Source: JAWWOL01 sp963797535 (lineage in GTDB: Bacteria; Actinomycetota; Actinomycetes; JAWWOL01). From it: DNA of 64,000 nt. The notes under the pieces were generated by a model. The model was not told the origin of the DNA, did no database searches, and was given only the letters and a program-made list of their open reading frames with translations. Position 1 is the stretch's first letter, and each line of letters opens with the position of its first letter. Location of the stretch: assembly GCA_963797535.1 (NCBI GenBank), contig CAWCPQ010000001.1, forward strand, positions 2,976,001 through 3,040,000, read 5' to 3'. Position numbers and translations under genes: made by a program. This document shows, piece after piece, positions 1 to 9,030 of this stretch.

Positions 1-7
1 CTGAGCC

Positions 8-268
8 ATGTACGTCTGGATCTGGCGCAAGCTGCCCGGCGGCACGCCGGGCAAGCTGCTCGGCTCCGCGGTGATCCTGGCCGGGGTCGTGGCGGTGCTG
101 CTGCTGGTGGTCTTCCCGTGGGCCGAGCCGCGGCTGCCGTTCAACAACGTCAACGTCGACCAGCCGTCGACGCAGAACGGCCCAGCGGTGTCTCCGTCGG
201 CGCCGGTCACGACGGTCAGTCCCACCAGCACCGCCGTCCTCCACCCCTCGGCCACTCCGCACGCGTAG
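8..268 (+). CDS. small single-pass membrane protein
   Basis: An 86-residue protein with a short basic N-terminus, one hydrophobic segment at about residues 16-39, and a Pro/Ser/Thr-rich tail that should lie outside the cell. There is no catalytic motif. Proteins of this size and shape are common just upstream of pabA and pknB in actinobacterial cell-wall and division regions, so a minor envelope role is plausible, but no function can be assigned. It ends 10 bp before the next gene and may be co-transcribed with it. The ATG at 8 is the only start visible; the upstream region is outside the window. Confidence 0.7.
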   Translation: MYVWIWRKLPGGTPGKLLGSAVILAGVVAVLLLVVFPWAEPRLPFNNVNVDQPSTQNGPAVSPSAPVTTVSPTSTAVLHPSATPHA

Positions 269-278
269 CATTCCGCAG

Positions 279-2048
279 GTGACCTCCCCGAAGGAAACGT
301 CGGCCGCTATGGCGGCGTACGACGACCGGCCCTGGCTCAGCTCGTACCCCACCGAGGTGCCGCGCGACTACGACATCCCATCCGTGCCGCTGACCCGGTT
401 CCTCGACGACGCGGCTGACTCGTTCCCGACCAGCATCGCGGTCACGTTCCTCGGCACCACGCTCACGTACGCCGCCCTGCGCGCCGACGTCGACGCCTTC
501 GCCGGCGCGCTGGCCGAGCTGGGCGTGACCAAGGGCGACCGGGTCGCGCTGATCCTGCCGAACTGCCCGCAGAACGTGATCGCGTTCTACGCGATCCTGC
601 GCCTGGGCGCCGTCGTGGTGCAGCACAACCCGCTCTACACCGCGCACGAGATGGGGCACCAGCTGTCGGACTCCGGCGCCAAGGTGGTGATCACCCTCGA
701 CCGGGCCTACGCGACGGTCGCCGAGGTGCGCGGGGACACGGCGATCGAGCAGGTCATCGTGACCTCGATCATCGACTACCTGCCCCGCAAGCAGCAGCTG
801 CTGCTCAAGCTGCCGATCCGCAAGGCGAGGGACAAGCGGGCGGAGATCTCGGCGGTGATCCCGTCGGACGCCGACGTGCGGCGGTTCGGTGACGTGCTCG
901 CCGGCTCCCCCGGCCCGGCCGCGCAGGTCGAGATCGACCCGGCCGCTGACCTGGCGCTGCTGCAGTACACCGGCGGCACCACCGGGCTGTCCAGGGGAGC
1001 GATGCTCACCCACGGCAACCTCGTCTCCAACGCCTACCAGTGCCGGCTGTGGTTCACGACCGCGCGAGCCGGTCAGGAGCGCACGCTGGCCGTGCTCCCG
1101 CTGTTCCACGCGTACGGGTTGACCCTGTGCCTGGGCCTCACCGTGCTGCTCGCCGGCAACCTGATCCTGATGCCGCGCTTCGACCTGGAGCTCACTTTCG
1201 AGGCGATCGACAAGTGGAAGCCCACCCTGTTCCCCGGCGTGCCCCCGATCTACAAGGCGATGGTCGACTCCCCGGACGTGGGCAAGCACGACCTGCGGTC
1301 GATCAACGAGTGCGTCTCCGGGGCGATGAAGCTGCCGGTCGAGGTGGCAGCCGCGTTCGAGCAGATCACCGGCGGCCGGCTGGTCGAGGGCTACGGCCTG
1401 ACCGAGACCTCGCCGGTCACGCACGCCAACCCGCTCACCGGCCCACGCCGCAGCGGCATGATCGGCATCCCGATCCCCGGCACGCTGGCCAGGGTCGTCG
1501 ACCAGGAGGACCCGACGATCGCGATGCCGATCGGGGAGCCGGGCGAGCTGGTGATCGCCGGCCCGCAGGTGATGAGCGGCTACTGGAACTCCTCCGCCGA
1601 AGAGCGGACGGAGGTCTTCACCGAGGACGGCTTCCTGCGCAGCGGCGACATCGCGGTGATGGACGCCGACGGCTGGTTCACCGTCGTCGACCGCAAGAAG
1701 GAGATGATCATCGCCGGCGGGTTCAACATCTACCCGAGCGAGATCGAAGAGGTGCTCTACACGATGGTCGGGATCGCCGACTGTGTCGTGGTCGGGGTGC
1801 CCGATGCCTACCGAGGCGAGACGGTCAAGGCCTACGTGGTCCTGCAACCCGGTGAGACGTTGACCGAGGCGGACGTCAAGGCTTTCTGCGCCGAGCGGCT
1901 GACCGCGTACAAGGTGCCCAAGCTGGTGGAGTTCCGCGAGACGCTGCCGCGCACGATGGTCGGCAAGGTGCTGCGCCGGGTGCTGGTGGCCGAGGAGCGC
2001 GAAAAGCTCGCAGCAGCAGGCAATCCGGCTCCAGAAACTGCCGGATGA
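279..2048 (+). CDS. fadD: long-chain fatty-acid-CoA ligase (AMP-forming)
   Basis: A full-length 589-residue ANL-superfamily ligase. It activates a fatty acid with ATP to an acyl-adenylate and transfers it to CoA. The P-loop-like motif YTGGTTGLSRGA lies at about residue 230, the YGLTETSP motif at about 370, the SGDIAVMDADGWF hinge region at about 460, the DRKKEMIIAGGFN segment at about 475, and the C-terminal catalytic Lys in RTMVGKVLRR. The best long start is GTG 279; ATG 309 is an alternative. The stop overlaps the pabA start by 4 bp (ATGA), so the two are translationally coupled. A fadD between the small membrane protein and pabA is not the arrangement I know for this locus; see the note on the duplicated pabA tail. 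The acyl substrate cannot be told from sequence. Confidence 0.88.
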   Translation: MTSPKETSAAMAAYDDRPWLSSYPTEVPRDYDIPSVPLTRFLDDAADSFPTSIAVTFLGTTLTYAALRADVDAFAGALAELGVTKGDRVALILPNCPQNVIAFYAILRLGAVVVQHNPLYTAHEMGHQLSDSGAKVVITLDRAYATVAEVRGDTAIEQVIVTSIIDYLPRKQQLLLKLPIRKARDKRAEISAVIPSDADVRRFGDVLAGSPGPAAQVEIDPAADLALLQYTGGTTGLSRGAMLTHGNLVSNAYQCRLWFTTARAGQERTLAVLPLFHAYGLTLCLGLTVLLAGNLILMPRFDLELTFEAIDKWKPTLFPGVPPIYKAMVDSPDVGKHDLRSINECVSGAMKLPVEVAAAFEQITGGRLVEGYGLTETSPVTHANPLTGPRRSGMIGIPIPGTLARVVDQEDPTIAMPIGEPGELVIAGPQVMSGYWNSSAEERTEVFTEDGFLRSGDIAVMDADGWFTVVDRKKEMIIAGGFNIYPSEIEEVLYTMVGIADCVVVGVPDAYRGETVKAYVVLQPGETLTEADVKAFCAERLTAYKVPKLVEFRETLPRTMVGKVLRRVLVAEEREKLAAAGNPAPETAG

Positions 2049-2647
2049 CCGACGCAGCAAGGATTCTCGTCGTCGACAACCGCGACAGCTTTGTGCACAA
2101 CCTGGTCCACTACCTGCAGGAGCTGGGCGCCTCGGTCGAGGTACGGGGCAACCGCACGTTCCCGCCCGACGAGGTCTATGACCCGGTCAAGCTCGGCGTC
2201 GACGGGGTGCTGATCAGTCCCGGTCCCGGTCGACCCGAGGACGCCGGGTCGTCGGTCGAGCTGATCCACGGCTGCGCCCGTACGGGAGTGCCGTTGCTCG
2301 GCGTCTGCCTTGGCCACCAGGCGATCGCGGTTGCCTACGGCGGCGTGGTCGGGCCGGCGCCGGAGCTCATCCACGGCAGCACGAGCGAGATCTTCCACGA
2401 GGGCGCCGGGGTGCTGCACGGGCTGCCCAACCCGTTCCCGGCGACGCGCTACCACTCGCTGGTCGTGGAGGCCGACTCGATGCCGGCCGAGCTCGAGATC
2501 ACCGCGCGGACCGCAGACGGCACCATCATGGGCCTGCGACACCGGGACCACGCCCTCGAAGGCGTGCAGTTCCACCCGGAGTCGGTGCTGAGCGAGAACG
2601 GGCACGAGCTGCTAGCCAACTGGCTCCGCACCTGCGCCACCGTCTGA
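2045..2647 (+). CDS. pabA: aminodeoxychorismate/anthranilate synthase glutamine amidotransferase
   Basis: A 200-residue class I glutamine amidotransferase. It releases ammonia from glutamine for a chorismate-using partner (PabB or TrpE), which makes p-aminobenzoate for folate or anthranilate for tryptophan. The N-terminus VVDNRDSFVHNL is typical. The nucleophile is Cys88 in GVCLGHQ, and the His/Glu pair lies in QFHPES near residues 177-179. No pabB or trpE is in the window. Location next to pknB matches actinobacterial pabA, though PabA and TrpG cannot be told apart by sequence alone. The start overlaps the fadD stop. A second copy of the last 57 bp lies at 2831-2887. Confidence 0.9.
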   Translation: MTDAARILVVDNRDSFVHNLVHYLQELGASVEVRGNRTFPPDEVYDPVKLGVDGVLISPGPGRPEDAGSSVELIHGCARTGVPLLGVCLGHQAIAVAYGGVVGPAPELIHGSTSEIFHEGAGVLHGLPNPFPATRYHSLVVEADSMPAELEITARTADGTIMGLRHRDHALEGVQFHPESVLSENGHELLANWLRTCATV

Positions 2648-2679
2648 CCGGTCCGAATTTCCCCCCGGACGGTGGGTGG

Positions 2680-2717
2680 GTGCGGGCTGATATCCGCTAT
2701 CGGAGCGAATCCCGCAC
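2680..2717 (+). terminator. possible terminator hairpin after pabA
   Basis: GTGCGGG at 2680-2686 pairs with CCCGCAC at 2711-2717. A smaller inner helix (TCCG, CTAT loop, CGGA) sits between them. The hairpin starts about 33 bp after the pabA stop, between convergent pabA and pknB. There is no T-run, so intrinsic termination is uncertain. Confidence 0.35.
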
Positions 2718-2830
2718 CGACGCCCGCCTCAGGCGATCACGCCGGGCCACGGCTGCACGCACTCGGCTTAGTAGAGTTCGATCAGTGATTCGGCCGGGGC
2801 GTTGTAGCAGGAGTTGCCGGCGGTCCCGAT

Positions 2831-2887
2831 CGAGAACGGGCACGAGCTGCTCGCCAACTGGCTGCGGACCTGCGCCAGCGTCTGACC
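2831..2887 (+). pseudogene. second, truncated copy of the pabA 3' end
   Basis: These 57 bp match pabA bases 2593-2649 at 53 positions, including the stop codon. Of the four differences, three are synonymous in the pabA frame and one changes Thr to Ser (C-terminus TCASV rather than TCATV). That pattern looks like a homologous gene that diverged as coding sequence rather than random decay after duplication. Nothing upstream of 2831 resembles pabA. It ends 8 bp before the 3' end of pknB. Confidence 0.7.
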
Positions 2888-2894
2888 CGGCCGG

Positions 2895-4697
2895 CTAGGG
2901 CTTCTTGGTCTTCGTCGCGGGTGCCTTGGTGGTGGTCGCCGGTGGCTTCGTGGTGGTCGCCGGTGGCTTGGTGGTCGTGCCGGGCGCCGGCGTCGTCGGA
3001 GCAGCGCTGGTCGGCGGCGGCGGCGTCGTGGTCGGAGGGTTGGTGACGACCTGCCTCGGACCCAGGACCACGTTGACCACCACCTGGGTACCGAGCGGCA
3101 CCTTGGCGTTCTTGTACGGCGTCTGGTAGCGCACGGAGTTGACGGTCTGCGGTCCGAACACGTTGTTCCGGACGACCGCGAGCCCGGCGTTGGTCATGAT
3201 CTGCAGCGCGTCCTCATAGGTCTTGCCGATGACGCCGGGCACGACCACCAGCCCGCTGCCCACGAGCAGTTTGATTTCGGAGCCTTCCTGCACCTTGACC
3301 CCGGTCCCGGGGCTGCTGGTGATCACCTGGTTCTTCGGGGTCGAGCCGTTCTTCAGGGTGATCGTGCCGACCAGGAAGTGGTTGTCGTTCAGCTTGGACT
3401 TGGCCTCGACCAGGCTCAGTCCCTTGACATCCGGGACGGGGACCAGCGCCGCACCGAGGCTGGTCTTGAACGTGACGGTGCTGCCGGCCGGTGCCTCCGC
3501 CAGCGCCACCGGGGACTGTGCGTAGACCGTGCCGACCGGCTTTTTGCTGTTGCCGGTCTGAGCGTCGGGCACGAAGTGGTCCTGGAGCAGCTTGGTGATC
3601 GCGGCTTCCTTGGTGAGGCCGCTGAGGTTGGGCACGGTTGGCGCCGCTGTCGTCGTGCCGTCGCCGAAGGACTTGTGCAGCTCGTACACGCCAAAGAACA
3701 CGACCGCGCCCACCGCGCCGAACAGCAGCAGGTAGACCAGGCCGCGCAGGATCGGATGAGTGCGCCGAGCCGGGCGTACGGCCATCGTGGTCTCGGCAGC
3801 GCTCGGCGCGTAGACCCTCGTTGGCGCGTCGAACAGCACCGGCGTCGCCAGCACCGGGCGCCCGGCCAGCGCGCGGGTGATGTCCGCCTGCATCTCGGCC
3901 GCCGACTGGTAGCGGTTGTCCGGGTTCTTCGCCAAGGCCTTCATCACGATCGCGTCGAGGGACGGCTCGACGTCGGGGGCCAGCATGCTCGGGGGTAGGG
4001 CATCCTCGCGCACGTGCTGGTAAGCCACGGCCACCGGCGAGTCGCCGACGAACGGCGGTCGTCCGGTGAGCAGCTCGTAGAGCAGGCAGCCGGTCGAGTA
4101 GATGTCGGAGCGAGCGTCGACGACCTCGCCGCGCGCCTGCTCCGGCGAGAGGTACTGCGCCGTGCCGATGATGGCGGCGGTCTGCGTCATCGTGGCGGCG
4201 GAGGCGGTGACGGCGCGGGCGATGCCGAAGTCCATCACCTTGATCGCGCCGTTCGGCGTCAGCATGACGTTGGCCGGTTTGATGTCGCGGTGGATGATGC
4301 CGGCGGCGTGGGAGTACTGCAGCGCCGAGCACACCCCGGCGACGATCTCGAGCGCCCGTGACGGCATGACGCCGCCCTCGGTTTGCAGCACCTCGCGCAG
4401 GGTGCGGCCCTCGACGTACTCCATGACGATGTAGGGCGTCGTCATCCCGTTCTGCGTGTCCTCGCCGGTGTCGTAGACCGCGACGATGGCCGGGTGGTTC
4501 AGCGAGGCGGCGGACTGGGCCTCGCGGCGGAACCTGGCTTGGAAGGCGGGGTCGCGGGCCAGGTCGGGGCGCAGGATCTTGACCGCGATGTCGCGGCCGA
4601 GCCGGACGTCACGGCCGCGCAGCACCTCGGCCATGCCGCCGTAGCCAAGGACCGGGCCGATCTCGTAGCGACCGCCCAGCCTTCGGGTTTCAGTCAT
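2895..4697 (-). CDS. pknB: Ser/Thr protein kinase with PASTA domains (PknB)
   Basis: A 600-residue transmembrane kinase that senses muropeptides or lipid II and controls cell-wall synthesis and division. The kinase domain is at about 11-270, with Gly loop LGYGGMAEV, invariant Lys40, catalytic HRDIKPANV, DFGIARA and the APE-like SPEQARGE segment. A single membrane helix lies near 325-350, followed by three extracellular PASTA repeats (to about 545). The tail is a Thr/Pro-rich stretch ending in TTKPPA repeats and a basic end. It is the last gene of the minus-strand operon. No second kinase (pknA) lies between it and pbpA, unlike in mycobacteria. The ATG is at 4697. Confidence 0.95.
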   Translation of the reverse strand: MTETRRLGGRYEIGPVLGYGGMAEVLRGRDVRLGRDIAVKILRPDLARDPAFQARFRREAQSAASLNHPAIVAVYDTGEDTQNGMTTPYIVMEYVEGRTLREVLQTEGGVMPSRALEIVAGVCSALQYSHAAGIIHRDIKPANVMLTPNGAIKVMDFGIARAVTASAATMTQTAAIIGTAQYLSPEQARGEVVDARSDIYSTGCLLYELLTGRPPFVGDSPVAVAYQHVREDALPPSMLAPDVEPSLDAIVMKALAKNPDNRYQSAAEMQADITRALAGRPVLATPVLFDAPTRVYAPSAAETTMAVRPARRTHPILRGLVYLLLFGAVGAVVFFGVYELHKSFGDGTTTAAPTVPNLSGLTKEAAITKLLQDHFVPDAQTGNSKKPVGTVYAQSPVALAEAPAGSTVTFKTSLGAALVPVPDVKGLSLVEAKSKLNDNHFLVGTITLKNGSTPKNQVITSSPGTGVKVQEGSEIKLLVGSGLVVVPGVIGKTYEDALQIMTNAGLAVVRNNVFGPQTVNSVRYQTPYKNAKVPLGTQVVVNVVLGPRQVVTNPPTTTPPPPTSAAPTTPAPGTTTKPPATTTKPPATTTKAPATKTKKP

Positions 4698-4826
4698 GCA
4701 GGTACCCCGCGACCGCTGACTCTGCTGTTGCCATGCACTCGTGCCACGCTACCCGCGCATAAGTGCTCACGGTGTCAGGTGCGGGCCCGCGGCGGGGCGA
4801 GTCGTCGGGCGACTCTGCGGCGCGGG

Positions 4827-6281
4827 TCATTTGCCGAGCACCGCCTTCATGACCTGCGCGGCGATCGGGGCCGCGACCTTGCCGCCGGTGGCTTCGTTGC
4901 CCAGCGCGCCGCCGTTCTCGACCAGGACGGCCACGGCGACGGTCGGGTTCTGCGCCGGGGCGAACGCGATGAACCAGGCGTGCGGCGCCGCGTTGACGCC
5001 GTGCTGGGCGGTGCCGGTCTTGCCTGCGACCTGGATGCCGCTGATCCGGGCCGCGCTGCCGGTGCCATTGTTGACGACGCCGATCATCATCTGGGTGAGC
5101 TCGGATGCCACCTCGGGCGTCACCGCCTGTCGCAGGATCTCCGGCTTGGTACGGGAAACCAGCTCGGTGTCCGGGCCGAGGATCTGGTCGACCATGTAGG
5201 GCGCCATCAGCGTTCCGTGGTTGGCGACGGCGGAGGCGATCATCGCCGCCTGCAGCGGGGTGATCCGCACGTCGTACTGCCCGATCGCTGCCAGCGCGGT
5301 CTGCCAGTTGGGCTGCAGGTTGTCGGGGAACACGCTCGTGGCAGTCGGGATCGGCGTGGTCAGACTCCGGTCGTTGAAGTCGAACGCCTCCGCCTGCGCG
5401 AGCAGCGCATCCGGCCCGAGCTTGAGACCGAGGGCGCCGAACGCGGTGTTGCAGGAGATCCGCAGCGCTGCCGCCAGGGTCATCTGGCCGCTCTTGGCGC
5501 AGACCTCGTTGCCGAAGTTGTTCAGCGGGTTGCTCGTCTGCGGCAGCTTCAGCGCGTGCGGCGCCGGGATCACCGTGTCGGGTTTGGCACCGGCGGACAG
5601 CGCCGCGGCGGAGGTGACGATCTTGAACAGCGAGCCGGGCGGGTAGGTCGCGGACAGGCCCCGGTCCAGCAGCGGGGACGCCGGGTCGGCGTTGAGCGCC
5701 TTCCAGGCCGCCGCCACCGCTGTGGTGTTGTGGGAGGTCAGCCGGTTGGGGTCGTAGGAGGGCGACGTCGCCAGCGCGAGGATCTTGCCGGTGCGCGGGT
5801 CGAGGGCGACGACCGCGCCGGTCTGCCCCTTGAGCCCCTGGAAGGCGGCGTCCTGGGCCGCCGGGTCGATGGTCAGGATCACGCTGCCACCACGGATGGA
5901 CCGGCCGGTGAGCAGGTCTTGCAGCCGGCGGACGATCAGCCGGTCGTCCTCACCGGACAGCACCGGGTCCTCGGCCCGCTCGATGCCGGTCGAAGCCTCC
6001 AGCAGCGAGTAGTAGCCGGTGATGGGCGCGTACTCCGGCCCCAGCGGATAGGTGCGCAGGTACTTCAGCCGGTCGTCGGTCGGCTTGGACACCGCGATCG
6101 CCGAGCCGTGGACCACGATCTGGCCGCGCGGGCGGCTGTACGTGCGCAGCAGGACCCGCGAGTTGTGGACGTTGTTGCGCAGGTTCTTGGCGTCGCCGAT
6201 CTGGATGATGTTGACGTTGACCAGCAGTGCCAGGAACAGGATCAGGCAGGCTACGGAGACCCGCCGGATGGCGCGGTTCAT
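4827..6281 (-). CDS. pbpA: class B penicillin-binding protein PbpA (transpeptidase)
   Basis: A 484-residue peptidoglycan transpeptidase that crosslinks septal or polar wall. One N-terminal membrane helix (about 8-28) is followed by a dimerisation region and the transpeptidase domain. Catalytic Ser217 and Lys220 are in PPGSLFK, the second motif is SCNTAFG, and the third is KTGT with Lys421. I place the start at ATG 6281, preceded by GGAGG at a 6-7 nt distance, because the membrane helix follows directly; the open frame continues upstream but there overlaps rodA. The start overlaps the rodA stop by 4 bp (ATGA). It partners with RodA/FtsW as the glycosyltransferase. Confidence 0.93.
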   Translation of the reverse strand: MNRAIRRVSVACLILFLALLVNVNIIQIGDAKNLRNNVHNSRVLLRTYSRPRGQIVVHGSAIAVSKPTDDRLKYLRTYPLGPEYAPITGYYSLLEASTGIERAEDPVLSGEDDRLIVRRLQDLLTGRSIRGGSVILTIDPAAQDAAFQGLKGQTGAVVALDPRTGKILALATSPSYDPNRLTSHNTTAVAAAWKALNADPASPLLDRGLSATYPPGSLFKIVTSAAALSAGAKPDTVIPAPHALKLPQTSNPLNNFGNEVCAKSGQMTLAAALRISCNTAFGALGLKLGPDALLAQAEAFDFNDRSLTTPIPTATSVFPDNLQPNWQTALAAIGQYDVRITPLQAAMIASAVANHGTLMAPYMVDQILGPDTELVSRTKPEILRQAVTPEVASELTQMMIGVVNNGTGSAARISGIQVAGKTGTAQHGVNAAPHAWFIAFAPAQNPTVAVAVLVENGGALGNEATGGKVAAPIAAQVMKAVLGK

Positions 6282-7714
6282 CGCAGCACCTCCGTGGGCC
6301 GGTCGTCCGGTGGCGACGGCGGCGGTGGCGGCGGCGGGGTACGGATCGCGGCTTGCGGCACCGGTCTGCGTGCGGCATCGCTGACCCGGACCATCAGCGC
6401 GATGATCACCCAGTTGGCGACCAGGGACGACCCGCCGTAGGACATGAACGGCAGCGTCATGCCGGTCAGCGGGATCAGTCTGGTGACGCCGCCGACGACC
6501 ACGAACACTTGCAGGGCAAGGGAAAACGCGAGTCCGGTGACCAGCAGCTTGCCGAAAGCGTCGCGTACGAGCACCGCAGTGCGCAGGCCGCGTTGGACGA
6601 CGATGCCGTAGATCACCAGCACCGCCATCAGCCCGGCCAGGCCCAGCTCCTCGCCGAGCGTTGCGGTGATGAAGTCGGTCTTCGCAAACGGCACGAGATC
6701 GGGCCGGCCGAGGCCGAGGCCCGTACCGAGAACGCCGCCGGTGCCGAGTCCGAACAGGCCCTGAACCAGCTGGTAGGCATGGGGATCGGTCCACGGGTGC
6801 AGCCAGATGTCGACGCGTTCGTGGACGTGACCGAACAGCCGGTAGGCGGTGTAGGAGCCCACGCAGAACAGGGTCAGCCCGATGACCAGCCAGGACATCC
6901 GCTCGGTGGCGACGTAGAGCATCGCCGTGAAGATGCCGAAGAACAGCAGCGAGGTGCCGAGGTCGCGTTCGAAGACCAGCACCGCGAGCATGATCAGCCA
7001 GGCGACGAGTACGGGCCCGAGGTCGCGGCCGCGGGGCAGGTTGAGGCCGAGGAAACGCCTGCTGGCCAAGGAGAGTACGTCGCGCTTGGCTACGAAGTAG
7101 CCGGCGAAGAACACCACCAGCAGGATCTTGGCGAGCTCGCTCGGCTGGAAGGAGAAGCCGGCGAGCCGGATCCAGATCTTGGCGCCGTTGACCTCGCTGT
7201 AGGCCGCGGGCAGGATCGCCGGAATCATCAGCAGGACGAGGCCGGCGCCCATCGCGGTGTAGGTGTAGCGCTGCAGTGTGCGGTGGTCGCGTACGACAGC
7301 GAGCACGACGACGAACAAGGCCATGCCCAGCACCATCCAGATGAACTGGATGTGGGCGTCGCCGTGCGGGTCCGGTCGGCCGAGCTGGCGGGCGCGGTCG
7401 GCCTCGGCGAGGTCGAGGCGGTGGATCAGGACGAGGCCGAGCCCGTTCAGGAACGCCACCAGCGGCAGCATCAGCGGGTCGGCGTAGGGCGCGAGGCGGC
7501 GTACGGCGAGGTGCGCCAGCAGGTAGATCACGCCGAAACCGCAGGCGTAGAGCCCGATCGACGGCGGGAACTCCTTGTCGTGGCCGACGCCGACGGCGAT
7601 GTAGGCGGCGAGGTCGACGAGCAGGCCGAGCGCGAGCATCCAGGCTTCGGGGCGCCGACCGGGACGAGCCGGGGGCAGGGTGCCCGCGGTGGCGTCGGCG
7701 GTGATGGCGCTCAC
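6278..7714 (-). CDS. rodA: SEDS-family peptidoglycan glycosyltransferase (RodA/FtsW)
   Basis: A 478-residue polytopic membrane protein of the SEDS family with about 12 predicted helices. It polymerises lipid II into glycan strands and works with the neighbouring class B PBP. Conserved stretches include GSTSFQPSEL-like FSFQPSELAKI near the middle, FERDLGTSLLFFG, and the C-terminal GMTLPFMSYGGSS. The start is GTG 7714, which overlaps the pstP stop (GTGA); the long open frame above it is a shadow inside pstP. A proline-rich C-terminal cytoplasmic tail (PPPPPPPSPP) is present. Confidence 0.93.
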   Translation of the reverse strand: MSAITADATAGTLPPARPGRRPEAWMLALGLLVDLAAYIAVGVGHDKEFPPSIGLYACGFGVIYLLAHLAVRRLAPYADPLMLPLVAFLNGLGLVLIHRLDLAEADRARQLGRPDPHGDAHIQFIWMVLGMALFVVVLAVVRDHRTLQRYTYTAMGAGLVLLMIPAILPAAYSEVNGAKIWIRLAGFSFQPSELAKILLVVFFAGYFVAKRDVLSLASRRFLGLNLPRGRDLGPVLVAWLIMLAVLVFERDLGTSLLFFGIFTAMLYVATERMSWLVIGLTLFCVGSYTAYRLFGHVHERVDIWLHPWTDPHAYQLVQGLFGLGTGGVLGTGLGLGRPDLVPFAKTDFITATLGEELGLAGLMAVLVIYGIVVQRGLRTAVLVRDAFGKLLVTGLAFSLALQVFVVVGGVTRLIPLTGMTLPFMSYGGSSLVANWVIIALMVRVSDAARRPVPQAAIRTPPPPPPPSPPDDRPTEVLR

Positions 7715-9030
7715 TTCGCCGCTGGGATGCAGGTCTGGGTGGTGGCGGGCGTCGGTGCGGCGCTCGGTGTCGCGGCGGGAGTGGGTGTCGCGGCGGGGGT
7801 CGGCGTCGTGCCCGTTGTCCCGGGGCAGGCGGGCAGCTGGTTGGTGCGCAGCTCGGTCACGACGGCTTGGGCACCGGCGAGGCTGCCGCTGGTGATGTTG
7901 CCCTCGACCTTGTCCCGCCAGAACGGCTGCAGGCTGCTGACCGGGATGTCCGTGCTCGTCTGCACGGACGACAGGTTGATGCCGGCGAAGGAGTTGGGGA
8001 CGCCGCGGTAGATCGTCACCTGGTTGTTGCGGACGCCGACGTAGTACTGGCCGTGGACGTAGATCCTGGCGCCGAGCAGGGCTGCGCCGAGGATGGCGAG
8101 CAGCACGATGACGATGAGCACGATCCGTACCGGATGGCGCTGGCGCTTGGTGGCGTGGGCGAAACCGTAGGCGCGGATCTCGGTGGGCGCCTTCTTCACC
8201 GGGCCGGTGACCAGGGACGCCCGCGCTGCCGGTGTGTCCGCCCTTGGCAGCGAGCCGGCCGGGTGCTCGGCCGCTGCGCCGGCGACCACCACGTCGTCGG
8301 TGCCCGTCTGCTCCGCCTCGTCGAGCACCTCGGCCACGACGCAGGTGATGTTGTCCGGACCGCCGCCACGCAGTGCCAGCTCGACCAGCCGGTCGACGGC
8401 CGTGCCGAGGTCGGGGAGCAGCAGCGCGTCGCGCAGGGTCGCATCGGACACGACACCGGAAAGGCCGTCGCTGCACAGCAGGTAGCGGTCGCCCGGCAAC
8501 GTGTCGCGTACGGACAGGTCGAGCTCGATGTCCTCGGAGCCCTGTAATGCACGCAGGATCAGCGCTCGCTGGGGATGGCTGGCGGCTTGCTCGCGGGTGA
8601 TCCGGCCCTCGTCGACGAAGGACTGGACGAGGGTGTGGTCGTGGGTGATCTGGGTGAGGGCGCCGCCGCGCAGGAGGTAGGCCCTGGAGTCGCCGATGTG
8701 CAGCAGCCCGATCCGGGTGCCGGAGAACAGCATCGCCGTGAGCGTGGTGCCCATGCCGGTGAGCGTCCGGTCGCGGGCGATCAGGTCGCGCAGCTGGTCG
8801 TTGGCGTCGTACGCGGCGTTGCTCAGGGCAGCGAGCAGGTCGGCGCCGGGCGGGTCCTCGTCCAGCGGTGCCATGGCCGCGATCGCCACCGCGCTGGCCA
8901 CCTCGCCAGCAGCGGCACCGCCCATGCCGTCGGCGACCGCCAGCAGCCGGGGACCGGCGTAGACCGAGTCCTCGTTGCCGTCTCGCAGCAGGCCGACGTC
9001 GGAGCGTGCTGCGTAGCGCAGGGCGGTCAC
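7711..9030 (-). CDS. pstP: PP2C-family Ser/Thr protein phosphatase (PstP)
   Basis: A 439-residue membrane-anchored phosphatase that removes phosphates from PknB and its substrates. The PP2C domain covers about 1-235, with metal-binding Asp residues in RDGNEDS, VADGMGG, CSDGLSG and GGPDNITC. A membrane helix lies near 310-330, and the extracellular part ends in a Thr/Pro/Ala-rich tail with two Cys. The start is GTG 9030, overlapping the fhaB stop (GTGA); the sequence VTALRYAARSDVG is the family's usual N-terminus. It is coupled to rodA downstream, so kinase, phosphatase and wall enzymes are made together. Confidence 0.94.
   Translation of the reverse strand: MTALRYAARSDVGLLRDGNEDSVYAGPRLLAVADGMGGAAAGEVASAVAIAAMAPLDEDPPGADLLAALSNAAYDANDQLRDLIARDRTLTGMGTTLTAMLFSGTRIGLLHIGDSRAYLLRGGALTQITHDHTLVQSFVDEGRITREQAASHPQRALILRALQGSEDIELDLSVRDTLPGDRYLLCSDGLSGVVSDATLRDALLLPDLGTAVDRLVELALRGGGPDNITCVVAEVLDEAEQTGTDDVVVAGAAAEHPAGSLPRADTPAARASLVTGPVKKAPTEIRAYGFAHATKRQRHPVRIVLIVIVLLAILGAALLGARIYVHGQYYVGVRNNQVTIYRGVPNSFAGINLSSVQTSTDIPVSSLQPFWRDKVEGNITSGSLAGAQAVVTELRTNQLPACPGTTGTTPTPAATPTPAATPSAAPTPATTQTCIPAAK

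Noticed and set aside
216..2060. Long minus-strand reading frame opposite fadD
   Set aside because: It is a mirror frame caused by GC-rich codon use. The plus-strand gene has full AMP-ligase motifs; the antisense product is His/Arg/Leu-rich with no domain.
4383..8011. Long plus-strand frames (4383-6440, 6227-8011) opposite pbpA and rodA
   Set aside because: They are antisense shadows. The minus strand carries complete PBP and SEDS proteins with coupled starts.
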